The notes beneath the pieces were generated by a model, which saw only the letters and a program-made list of their open reading frames with translations, ran no database searches and had not been told where the DNA came from. This document shows, piece by piece, positions 25,548-33,003 of a stretch of 64,000 nt of DNA (position 1 is the first letter of the stretch; each line of letters opens with the position of its first letter). The translations under genes and the position numbers were made by a program. Location of the stretch: NCBI GenBank assembly GCA_963730115.1, contig CAVSQM010000004.1:62001-126000 (forward strand), given 5' to 3'. The DNA is from DASQFQ01 sp963730115 (GTDB lineage Bacteria; Actinomycetota; Thermoleophilia; Solirubrobacterales; Solirubrobacteraceae).

Positions 25548-26486
25548 TCAGGGCCGTGCGGCGAACGTGAAGGTTGCCGCCACGTCGTAGTAGGCGGTAT
25601 CGATAGCGGATGCGGCTGGCACCCAGATTTCGTCCACAACTCCTGTCGGTGGCGGATCCGGCTGACCTGCGCCACAGTCGAGCGTCCCGACGCTCATGCT
25701 GAGCGGCGTGTCCATCGCGCTCTCGGCGGCGGCCAGCGTCGGCACGCGCGGGATCCGGGCGAGCCCTGCCGCGGCGCCGTCCGCGTACTCGCAAGTGGTG
25801 ATGGGCGCGGGGCCAGGCGACGTCGGCGCGTCCTTGTGGATCAGCAGCCGCGGGTAGACCACCGCATCGCCCGACCCGTCCGAGATCACCGCAGCCCCGT
25901 AGGAGATCTTGCACGGCGCCTGGGCGGCCGAGCAGGAGAAGCGGAAGCTCCCGCCCGTCGTCGTTCCGGCCGGGGAGCCGAGCGGGGCCGAGTAGGTCGT
26001 AAAGCGCGACGGGGGACCGGGAGCGGCGCCTCGTTTCACGAACACGCTCACCACGGCGTACTCAGGCGTCGGGGCGGCCGCGCCAGCGGGCCCCTGCGCT
26101 CCGGCGGGTCCCTGCGGCCCTTGCGCTCCTTGCGCACCCTGCGGTCCTGCCGGTCCCTGAGCGCCTTTTTTTCCGGCCTTGCGCTTCACGGGCCACAGCG
26201 CGAGCTTGAGCGGCTTCTGCTTGTCGGCACATTGGCTTCGCAGGAGAACGTTCAAATCGCCCTTCGACTTCTCGCCGCCCCGCCTCTGCACACACACAGG
26301 GACGAAGTTCGGGCGCTTCTTCTGCGCAGCGGCAGCGCCCGGCGATTCGTCCCGCGATTGCGCGAACCCGCCAGTGACCAGGACGCTCAAACCGACAAGA
26401 GTCGCGATGCTCGCCGCGAGAACGAGCAGCTTTCCCGTGCGAGAGGACGGCGCGCGCGCGTACGCGCGCGGATCGAACCAGGCCAT
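25548..26486 (-). CDS. Exported collagen-like repeat protein
   Basis: A 312-residue protein. ATG 26486 has GGAGG six bases upstream. One N-terminal helix (LLVLAASIATLVGLSVLV) serves as signal or anchor. After a Lys-rich region comes about 11 Gly-X-Y triplets with Gln, Ala and Pro (GAQGPAGPQGAQGAQGPQG). A C-terminal domain of about 180 residues with four cysteines (FSCSAAQAPC, TTCEY, LDCG) follows. Short bacterial collagen-like stalks usually lie on the cell surface and carry a head domain; the head here is not recognised. Confidence 0.7.
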   Translation of the reverse strand: MAWFDPRAYARAPSSRTGKLLVLAASIATLVGLSVLVTGGFAQSRDESPGAAAAQKKRPNFVPVCVQRRGGEKSKGDLNVLLRSQCADKQKPLKLALWPVKRKAGKKGAQGPAGPQGAQGAQGPQGPAGAQGPAGAAAPTPEYAVVSVFVKRGAAPGPPSRFTTYSAPLGSPAGTTTGGSFRFSCSAAQAPCKISYGAAVISDGSGDAVVYPRLLIHKDAPTSPGPAPITTCEYADGAAAGLARIPRVPTLAAAESAMDTPLSMSVGTLDCGAGQPDPPPTGVVDEIWVPAASAIDTAYYDVAATFTFAARP

Positions 26487-26890
26487 GCCCCACCTCCATA
26501 TTGCGTGTAGGAGCGCGACTTGAGCCGATCGACAAGGACTCTCCATGTCCGGGCTGGCGATCGCTGCCCCCGGCAACCTCGGGGCGAACCTACGCGCGGC
26601 CGCCGCAGGGTGTCAACCCAGCCGCGCGCGAGCGGCACGGAAATCTGACACCGCGGCGAGCCGGCGACACGCAAGACAGTTGGGGTGTGAATGTCGCGAG
26701 ACCGGCGGCGCAGGAAGTAGCCGCCGCGGCGCAGGACACGCTGGGGCACACGCATTGCCAGCGCAGCCCCCAGCAGCTGACGCGCAGAGAGCCAATCCGG
26801 CTGGTCCGAATGACCGGCACGCGGAGGACACCCGCGTATACCTCACCACCCGACAAGATCCCAAGTCCGCCTCATTGCATGCGCTTCTCA

Positions 26891-26965
26891 TGCCGGAGCA
26901 GGGACTCGAACCCCCGACACGCGGATGCCGATTCCGCTGCGCCTTGGCTCTACAGCGCCCTTTGA
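26891..26965 (-). ncRNA. tRNA-like element B (CGG anticodon loop)
   Basis: The minus strand has GCGGA-ATCGGCA-TCCGC, a perfect 5-bp anticodon arm with anticodon CGG, then the same T arm as element A (GGGGG-TTCGAGT-CCCTG) and the same acceptor 3' strand CTCCGGC-A. As in A, the 5' half (GCGCTGTAGAGCCAAGGCGC) does not form a normal D arm, and the 5' acceptor strand is missing. Confidence 0.45.
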
Positions 26966-27054
26966 GGGGCCTGTGGACACGACAGGGAACATGTCTGCCG
27001 CCGCTCCGGACTCGCGCTCGCAGGTTCCGCTGTGCTGGCTGGGCGTGGGGCCGT

Positions 27055-27071
27055 TCACCCCCTCTGGGTGA
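27055..27071. promoter_or_regulatory. Palindromic operator site B
   Basis: TCACCC-N5-GGGTGA, 35 bases before the ATG at 27107. The sequence after it (CCCCGGAGTAGCA) resembles that after site A (CCCCGGAGCATCA). Confidence 0.6.
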
Positions 27072-27106
27072 TGTCGCGTCCGCCCCGGAGTAGCAGTGTG
27101 CTCGGC

Positions 27107-27550
27107 ATGGCCAGTTCTCCCGACCAGCCGGTCGGTGCGGGTGGGGCCGCCGAGCCGTCACCTCCTCGGCGTCACCGACCGTGGGGTTGGATCACGGTGT
27201 GTGTGTTGCTCGTGCTCGTCGCCGGCGGCCTCGCGATCTGGGCCCTCGGTCTGCAGTCCGATCTCGACGATCAGCGTGACCAGACCGCCCAGGCGCAAGC
27301 GCAGGCCGAGCAGGCCAGCAAAGAGGTCGATTCCCTCTCGGGTCAGATCGATCAGATCAGCCAGACCGTCACCGATGCCGGCGCGCAGCTCTCGCAGGCC
27401 GGCGCTGACGCACAGCAGAACGCGCAGACGACGCTCGACGGGCTCGAGAGCGAGCTCGAGTCGGTGAAGGACCGGGCCGGATCGGTGAGGGACAAGCTGG
27501 AGAAGGCCGTCGAGGAGTCAGAGTCCTCGGAGAAGGACGCCGCGCCGTAA
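27107..27550 (+). CDS. Membrane-anchored coiled-coil protein
   Basis: A 147-residue protein built like the one at 20495-21067: a Pro-rich cytoplasmic start (PSPPRRHRPW), one membrane helix (ITVCVLLVLVAGGLAIWAL), and about 95 residues of coiled coil rich in Gln, Ala, Asp and Glu (DLDDQRDQTAQAQAQAEQA). No enzymatic motif. It is preceded by palindromic site B, unlike its cousin. Role unknown. Confidence 0.7.
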   Translation: MASSPDQPVGAGGAAEPSPPRRHRPWGWITVCVLLVLVAGGLAIWALGLQSDLDDQRDQTAQAQAQAEQASKEVDSLSGQIDQISQTVTDAGAQLSQAGADAQQNAQTTLDGLESELESVKDRAGSVRDKLEKAVEESESSEKDAAP

Positions 27551-27660
27551 CGAACGGCAATCCTCTAGGTCATCAGCCGGGTCAGTCCATCGCACAGGAA
27601 GAAGCCGCCGATTGCGAGCGCTCCCACGATCAACACGGCTCGTTCGTGACGGGCGAGCGC

Positions 27661-28053
27661 TCAGGCGAGCGCTTTCGCCTTGAGCTGCTCGAACTCGGCC
27701 TGGTTGATGGCGCCGCTGTCGAGCAGCTGCTTGGCGCGCTCGATCTCGCCCGCCGAGCCGCCGTCGGTGGCGACCGTGCGGATGTGCTGATCGAGGTTCG
27801 CCTGTGAGGCCTGTGCGTCGTGGATGCGGCGTTCGGTCAGGCCCTTGCCGTTCGCGATCACGTAGATGAATGCGCCGAGGAACGGGAGCACGAGGACGAA
27901 GAGGCACCAGCCGGCTTTCGCCCAGCCGGAGATGTCGCGCCGGAAGACGTCGCTGAAGATCATGATCAGCATCCAGATCCAGGCGACCCAGCAGAAGAAC
28001 AGGATCATCGTCCAGAAGACGTCCAGGAACGGGTAGTCCGCCGCGAGCACCAT
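27661..28053 (-). CDS. PLDc_N plus SHOCT membrane protein
   Basis: A 130-residue protein. Two N-terminal membrane helices (FWTMILFFCWVAWIWMLIMI, WCLFVLVLPFLGAFIYVI) form a PLDc_N-like module, and the last 30 residues are a SHOCT domain (EIERAKQLLDSGAINQAEFE, QLKAKALA). ATG 28053 follows GGAGG by seven bases. Such proteins are common in Actinobacteria and may scaffold membrane complexes under stress. Palindromic site C lies 55 bases upstream. After the stop the same frame encodes a further hydrophobic helix before TAG at 27568. Confidence 0.78.
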   Translation of the reverse strand: MVLAADYPFLDVFWTMILFFCWVAWIWMLIMIFSDVFRRDISGWAKAGWCLFVLVLPFLGAFIYVIANGKGLTERRIHDAQASQANLDQHIRTVATDGGSAGEIERAKQLLDSGAINQAEFEQLKAKALA

Positions 28054-28097
28054 GGGTCTGCCTCCTTGGGAAGTTGGCACATCGTTCGCGGCGCGGC

Positions 28098-28129
28098 GGG
28101 TGATCCCTCCTCACCCGTCACGGGTGAGG
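28098..28129. promoter_or_regulatory. Palindromic operator site C
   Basis: CCTCACCC-N5-GGGTGAGG, perfect 8-bp arms at 28109-28129, with an extra GGGTGA at 28098. The edge of the palindrome is 55 bases from the SHOCT gene start and 31 from the cupredoxin fragment on the other strand. Confidence 0.65.
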
Positions 28130-28159
28130 ATCCGCCATCACATTCCTCGTTGACACCGG

Positions 28160-28639
28160 GTGGTTGCCCCTCCTGTGTTCGCGCTCGAGGAAGAAGGGAC
28201 CTACCCCTTCGTGACCCATTCATTCGGCGACGCGGTCAAGGGCGCCATCGGCGTCCTGCAGACCGCGCACGCCCCGAAGGCCGGCGGCGGGCACGACGTG
28301 GGCGGCTCGTCGCATCCGGCCGCGAAGGCCGACGTCGACGTCACGCTCGGCGACATGTGGATCAAGTCCAGCGCCCCGACGGTCAAGGCCGGCAAGGTCA
28401 CGTTCGGGGTCAAGAACGCCGGTGACACGATGCACGGCTTCGCGATCGCGAGCACGCCGGTGAAGCTCGAAGGCGGCATGGTCGAGGACTCGCTGCTGAA
28501 CGCGAAGGGCGGCGACCTCGCTGCAGGCGCGTCCGAGACGGTGTCCGCCGAACTCAAGCCCGGCAAGTACGAGCTGATCTGCCACATCGCGGGCCACTAC
28601 CAGGCCGGCCAGAAGCTCTCGTTCCAGGTCACCCCGTAG
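28160..28639 (+). pseudogene. 5'-truncated nitrite-reductase-like multicopper protein with cupredoxin tail
   Basis: The frame begins EEEGTYPFVTHSFGDAVKGA then IGVL, the last strand of a NirK-like multicopper oxidase domain, and runs through a linker into a cupredoxin domain with copper ligands His (MHGF), Cys and His (CHIAGHYQAG). The position of the axial Met (GHYxAGM in relatives) is Gln. No signal peptide, ribosome binding site or first two domains are present. The upstream break lies within 30 bases of operator site C. Confidence 0.6.
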
Positions 28640-28667
28640 CCGGCGCCGCTGCTGCGAGACTCGCCGA

Positions 28668-29279
28668 GTGCGTTCCTCACGAATTCTGCTTGGCCTGACG
28701 GGCCTCGGCGTGCTCTACACCGGACTGCTGCGGCGGCCGATCCTCACCTGGGGAGCGACGCGGGCAGAAGCGGAGGCTCGATTGCCGGGTGACGAGTTGC
28801 AGCCAGACTCCGATGGTGTCTCGACCCGTGCTGTCTGGGTCGAGGCGCCCGCGGCCGCAGTGTGGCCATGGCTGGCGCAGATGGGACCGGCACCGCGTGG
28901 CGGCGCCTACACCTACGACTGGATCGAGAACCTCCTCGGCCTCGACATGCACAGCGCCGACCGCGTGCTACCCGAGTTCCAGCATCCCAAGGTGGGCGAC
29001 ACGATCGGGTTTGGCACGAACCGAATGCGGATCGAGTGCGTCGAGCCCGAGCGCGTCCTTGCATGGCGCTCCGGGGACGACAACTGGGTGTGGACTTTCG
29101 TCCTGGAGGAGCGTGACGGCCGGACGAGGCTCATCAGCCGTAATCGGTTCCGGCTTCCAACGCTGGTATCCCGGATCGGGATGCTGCCGATGGAGGCCGG
29201 TTCGCTCGTGATGGAGCGCAAGATGCTGCTCGGTATCAGGCAGCGCGCCGAGCAAGTGGCGGCCGCGCACACCGACTGA
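28668..29279 (+). CDS. SRPBCC-family protein
   Basis: A 203-residue protein with an N-terminal hydrophobic segment (ILLGLTGLGVLYTGLL) and a START/SRPBCC-like fold: VEAPAAAVWPWLAQMG, GGAYTYDWIENLLGLDMHSA, VGDTIGFG, VLAWRSGDDNWVWTFVL and a C-terminal helix (MERKMLLGIRQRAEQ). The GTG start at 28668 lies 28 bases after the cupredoxin fragment. The family binds hydrophobic ligands; this subgroup is common in Actinobacteria with no defined role. Confidence 0.72.
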   Translation: MRSSRILLGLTGLGVLYTGLLRRPILTWGATRAEAEARLPGDELQPDSDGVSTRAVWVEAPAAAVWPWLAQMGPAPRGGAYTYDWIENLLGLDMHSADRVLPEFQHPKVGDTIGFGTNRMRIECVEPERVLAWRSGDDNWVWTFVLEERDGRTRLISRNRFRLPTLVSRIGMLPMEAGSLVMERKMLLGIRQRAEQVAAAHTD

Positions 29280-29784
29280 ACCTGACCCTGGTCCTCCGGC
29301 TTGCCGGACACGAGCATTGCGTGTAGGTCGCCGCCGTCGTCGTGCGCGTGATCAGGAGTCGGCCGAGCGGTTGTCCGCTCCCTGGTTGTGCCCGCGCGTC
29401 TACGTCCTGCGTGAAGATCGCTTCGTAGCGGTGCGTGCGCCAGCCGAGCAAGTCGTCGGTGATCCGCGGGGTCGTTGCTGCCGTCCTGGCCGTAGTTGCC
29501 GTAGGGGGCGAGAACGTCGTGGGGCCGCTTCTCGGGCTGGTGGCACTGATCGTTGCTGCTTGCAGTCGGCCTTCGCGTCCTTGACGTGGTCTACACGCCG
29601 ACGTAGGCCACGAGCGTGTCGATCGCCATCGCGTTCCCCATCCGGGTGGAAGCGCAGATGCGTAGTCAGCTTCGCTCGCTACGGTGCGCACGCCCAACCG
29701 GCCCGCCCGTGTCCGCTGTGGAGGCGCTCATCACTGCGGCGCCGGCTCGCCCAGCCTCACAGCGGGTCTGACAGGATCGCCGCC
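29280..29784. other. Gene-poor region with a fragment
   Basis: About 500 bases before the SulP gene. Apart from the DUF1269-like start at 29545-29629 (minus) I find no coding sequence. Frames are open on both strands because of composition. Confidence 0.35.
29545..29629 (-). pseudogene. N-terminal remnant of a DUF1269-like membrane protein
   Basis: From ATG 29629 the minus strand reads MAIDTLVAYVGV then stop, and in the next frame VKDAKADCKQ. Intact relatives begin MAIDTLVAYVGVY-x-x-VxDAxADY. The frame is broken and the rest is absent. Confidence 0.45.
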
Positions 29785-31509
29785 ATGGAGGGCGTCGATC
29801 GCGTGGCCCCCAGCAGCATCGGTCGCGTGGTCCCCATCTGGGACTGGCTGCCGCGCTACGACCGCGGCGCGCTCCGAGGCGACGTACTCGCGGGGATCGC
29901 CGTGGCGGCGATGATCGTGCCGAAGGACCTGGGTTACGCCGGCATCGCGGGTATCCCGTTGCAGAACGGGCTGTACGCTGCGGCGGCTGGCGCGATCGTC
30001 TACGCGCTGTTTTGCACGTCGCGCCATATCTCGACGGGGCCGAGTTCGTCGCTGGCCGCCGTCGCGGGCGGCGCCGTGCTCGTCGCGGGCGTGGGGGAGT
30101 CGCAGGCCGCCGAGCTCGTGGCGGCCATCACGCTGGTGACCGGCGGCTTGTTCCTCCTGCTGGCGGCGCTGCGCCTCGGCTGGATCGCGCGGTTCCTGTC
30201 CCGGGCGGTCGTCACCGGCTTCCTGGCGGGAGCCGCGGTCGACGTCGTCATCGGCGAGCTTCCGAAGCTGACCGGGACGGAATCGTCGGGCGAGACGGTG
30301 TGGGCCGAGCTGGCGTCGTGGATCCGCTCGCTCGGTGACGTCAGCGGGGCGACGCTGCTGGTCGGGGTGGTGGCGCTGGCGGTCATCCTCGCGCTGCGCT
30401 TCGCGGCCCCCCGCGTTCCGGGCGCGCTCGTGCTCGTGGTCGGAGGGCTCCTCGCGACACCGCTGTTCAACCTCGACGCTCACGGTGTCGCGCTCGTCGG
30501 CGAGGTGCCGCGCGGCCTGCCGTCCCCGGCCCTGCCCGACCTCGACGTGTTCAAGCAGCACTACGCGACGATCCTCGCCGCCTCTGCCGGGCTGCTGCTG
30601 ATCGGCTTCTCGCAGACGGCCGGCGATGCCCGAGCGTTCGCGGCGCGGCACCGCTACCGCGTCGACGTCGATCAGGAGTCGGTCGCGCAGGGCATGGCCA
30701 ACGTCGCGGCCGGCGCGTTCCGCGGGATGCCGGTCTCGACGAGCCTGTCCGCGAGCTCGCTCAACGAGTCGGCCGGCGCCCGCACGCCGCTTGCGTCGCT
30801 GGTCACCGGCGCGCTCGTGATCCTGACCCTCGTCGCGCTCGCGCCGCTGTTCTCCGACCTGCCGAAGGCGGTCCTCGGCGCGATCATCATCGACGCGGTC
30901 GTCTTCGGGATGATCGACATCGCCGAGTTGCGCCGCCTGCGCCGGGTCAAGCCCTTCGACTTCTGGGTGGCGGCCACCGCGATCGTCGCCGTCCTCTCCG
31001 CCGGGGTGCTGGCCGGCGTCGTCATCGGCATCGCGCTCTCGCTCGTCTGGCTCGTCTACGTCACGACCACGCCGGAGCTGCCGTCGCTGGGCCGGGAACC
31101 GGGGACCAATGTCTACCGCGACGCGGGCGGCCACCCAGGCGACGAGACGTTCCCCGGCCTCGCCATGGTGCGGCTGGACGGCGGCCTGTTCTTCGCCACC
31201 GCGGAGGCGCTCGACGAGCGCATCCGTACGCTCGCGCAGGACGCTGACCCGCCGCTGCGCGCCGTCCTCCTGGACATGGAGAGCGTGGACTTCGTCGATT
31301 CGCAGGGTGCCGCGACGCTGGGGGAGATCCTCGACTTCACCGACAGCGCGGGCATCCGGGTGAGCCTCGCGCGCGTGAAGCCCGCCGTGGCGAGGGTGCT
31401 CGCGAGCGACGGCATCCTGGACCGCCTCGGCGACGATCGCGTCCACGGGAGCATCCCCCTCGCCGTCGAGGCAGAGCTCGCCGCGGATCGCCGGGCGACC
31501 GACGCGTAG
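29785..31509 (+). CDS. SulP-family anion permease with STAS domain
   Basis: A 574-residue transporter. About 11-12 helices begin with the SulP signature (DVLAGIAVAAMIVPKDLGYA, GIPLQNGLYAA); FRGMPVSTSLSASSLNE is the conserved helix 8 region. The last 110 residues are a cytoplasmic STAS domain (AVLLDMESVDFVDSQGAATL) with the loop Asp-Ser. Members move sulfate, bicarbonate or dicarboxylates. Start ATG 29785 gives the usual short N-terminus WDWLPRYDR. Next to it is a P-type ATPase fragment. Confidence 0.88.
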   Translation: MEGVDRVAPSSIGRVVPIWDWLPRYDRGALRGDVLAGIAVAAMIVPKDLGYAGIAGIPLQNGLYAAAAGAIVYALFCTSRHISTGPSSSLAAVAGGAVLVAGVGESQAAELVAAITLVTGGLFLLLAALRLGWIARFLSRAVVTGFLAGAAVDVVIGELPKLTGTESSGETVWAELASWIRSLGDVSGATLLVGVVALAVILALRFAAPRVPGALVLVVGGLLATPLFNLDAHGVALVGEVPRGLPSPALPDLDVFKQHYATILAASAGLLLIGFSQTAGDARAFAARHRYRVDVDQESVAQGMANVAAGAFRGMPVSTSLSASSLNESAGARTPLASLVTGALVILTLVALAPLFSDLPKAVLGAIIIDAVVFGMIDIAELRRLRRVKPFDFWVAATAIVAVLSAGVLAGVVIGIALSLVWLVYVTTTPELPSLGREPGTNVYRDAGGHPGDETFPGLAMVRLDGGLFFATAEALDERIRTLAQDADPPLRAVLLDMESVDFVDSQGAATLGEILDFTDSAGIRVSLARVKPAVARVLASDGILDRLGDDRVHGSIPLAVEAELAADRRATDA

Positions 31510-31524
31510 CACTGAGGCGACGGG

Positions 31525-31770
31525 ATGCCGGGCGGGCTCGCGCCGCCGCTCCTGAAGGCGCCCGCGATCTCGCTCGTCCCGATCGGGTTGATCGCGATGG
31601 CGACCGAACTGTCCGGCCTGCAGACGGGCCTGCTCACCGTGTCGCTCAGCGGCAAGCAGTGGCTGGCCTGCCTCGGGCCGGCCGCGCTCCTGCCGCTGGT
31701 GGTCGAGACGGGCAAGCGGATCCGGCGCAGGCGCGCTGCGGCACCTGTGGTGCTCGACCCGCAGCGCGCG
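31525..31770 (+). pseudogene. C-terminal remnant of a P-type cation ATPase
   Basis: A frame reads LIAMATELSGLQTGLLTVSL, SGKQWLACLGPAALLPLVVE then TGKRIRRRR. This resembles the last two membrane helices and basic tail of Ca/Mg-type P-ATPases, which end QW-x-x-x-x-x-x-A-x-x-P-L-V-V-E-x-x-K. The catalytic domains are missing. It starts 15 bases after the SulP stop. Confidence 0.5.
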
Positions 31771-31797
31771 CTCAGTGCGGCCAGGGCACTCCGGGGC

Positions 31798-32208
31798 TTA
31801 GGTCTTGATCACGCCCGGGCGGGTCAGCGACCAGATGATCCAGACGTCGAGGGCGATCAGCAGCAACGCCCAGATCGGGTAGTACGGGATGAAGAAAAAG
31901 TTCGACAGTGCGCTCAGCATCGCGATCGCGAGCCCGCCGATGACCGCCCAGAGCGCCCCCCTGAACAGGCCGAAACCGATGCCGAGCATGAGGAGGCCGA
32001 TCAGCAGGTGGATCCAACCCCAGGCGCTGGTGTCGAGATCGAACGTGTAGTTGCGGGTGACGACGTAGAAGTCGTCATTGAAGATCGCGACGAGTCCTTG
32101 CAGGACCTGGAAGGTCCCGACGAGGAGCGCCAGGGTCGCTGCGAAGGTGACTCCGCCGGCCGCCCAGCCCGAGATCGGCTGCTCCGGCTCGCGTGATGCC
32201 GTGGACAT
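31798..32208 (-). CDS. DUF7144-type four-helix membrane protein
   Basis: A 136-residue integral membrane protein with four helices (VTFAATLALLVGTFQVLQGL, WGWIHLLIGLLMLGIGF, WAVIGGLAIAMLSALSNFF, IWALLLIALDVWIIWSL). GGAGAG precedes the ATG. It is a paralogue of the gene at 21991, sharing about a third of residues by eye and the same operator palindrome at the same distance (57 bases, site D). Function unknown. Confidence 0.75.
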   Translation of the reverse strand: MSTASREPEQPISGWAAGGVTFAATLALLVGTFQVLQGLVAIFNDDFYVVTRNYTFDLDTSAWGWIHLLIGLLMLGIGFGLFRGALWAVIGGLAIAMLSALSNFFFIPYYPIWALLLIALDVWIIWSLTRPGVIKT

Positions 32209-32252
32209 CCACTCTCCAATCGCTCGGTTGCCGACGATGCTCGTGAGCGGCG

Positions 32253-32282
32253 GGGTGAGGGTGAATCACCCCTGACGGGTGA
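32253..32282. promoter_or_regulatory. Palindromic operator site D, bidirectional
   Basis: TCACCC-N5-GGGTGA at 32266-32282, with two further GGGTGA copies at 32253 and 32259. It lies 57 bases from the DUF7144 start (minus) and 58 from the SpoIIAA-like start (plus), so it is centred between the two. Confidence 0.68.
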
Positions 32283-32340
32283 CCGGTGCTCGCGACGGGG
32301 GCGCTTGACCCATCGGCGGTTCCTGCCCAGACCGCCGATC

Positions 32341-32560
32341 ATGATCCGACTCCTCAGTGGCATGCCGGCCGGCGTCCTCGGGCTCGAGGCGGTCGATGAC
32401 GTCGAGAAGGAAGTCGACGAGAACGTCACCCTGCCCTCCGTCAACGCCGCGATCGCCGAGCACGGGAAGGTCCGTCTCCGCTACGTCCTCGGAACCGAGT
32501 TCGACGCCTACGAGGGAGACGCCGTCTGGGAGGACCTCAGCGGCGACATGAGTCTTGCGC
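32341..32560 (+). pseudogene. 3'-truncated SpoIIAA-like gene
   Basis: Starting at ATG 32341: MIRLLSGMPAGVLGLEAVDD, VNAAIAEHGKVRLRYVLGTE, FDAYEGDAVWEDLSGDM. This is the first 70 residues of SpoIIAA-like (STAS-like, CRAL-TRIO-related) stress proteins, which are about 120 long. At about 32555 it runs into the antisense of a subtilase and has no proper end. Confidence 0.6.
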
Positions 32561-33003
32561 GTGGACAGGCTGAGGTTCACCACGTCGAAGCCCTGCCCGA
32601 CCGCCCACTCGAGCCCCGCCACCAGCGCCGACCCGCGACCCGTCATCGTCGGCCCGAGCACGCGCACACTGTGCAGCTCGCAGTCGGGCGCGATCGAGCG
32701 CACGATGCCCGCGCACGCGGTGCCGTGACCGGCCACGTCACCCTGCTCGTCGGGGACGACGCGCACATCCTCGCCGTCGACCTCGACGGCGCTCGCCGAC
32801 GCCAGCTCGCCGACGAGCGGATGCCCGGCTTCCACGCCGCTGTCGACGATGCAGACACGCACGCCACGACCGGTGGCGTCGCCCCACGCCCATTCGCGAT
32901 CGATCGACAACGGCCAGTCCGCGCGCAGGCTGGGCACGCTCGCGGCGAGCGAGAGGCTCCATGCCGGCAGGATCGCGGGATCTGTCGAGCCGGAAGGAGC
33001 CAC
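32555..33003 (-). pseudogene. Truncated subtilisin-like protease
   Basis: From GTG 33003 the protein has the subtilase Asp (VRVCIVDSGVEAGHPLVG) near residue 54, the His (GHGTACAGIVRSIAP) near 93 and the strand FDVVNLSLST. It then breaks at about 32555, before the Ser region (GTSxA), which is gone. Past the break the frame continues only as antisense of the SpoIIAA-like gene. There is no signal peptide; such forms occur with patatin or bacteriocin-like genes. Confidence 0.65.

Noticed and set aside
26891..26965. Functional tRNA-Pro(CGG)
   Set aside because: Same defects as the first element, and the first T-stem pair is mismatched.
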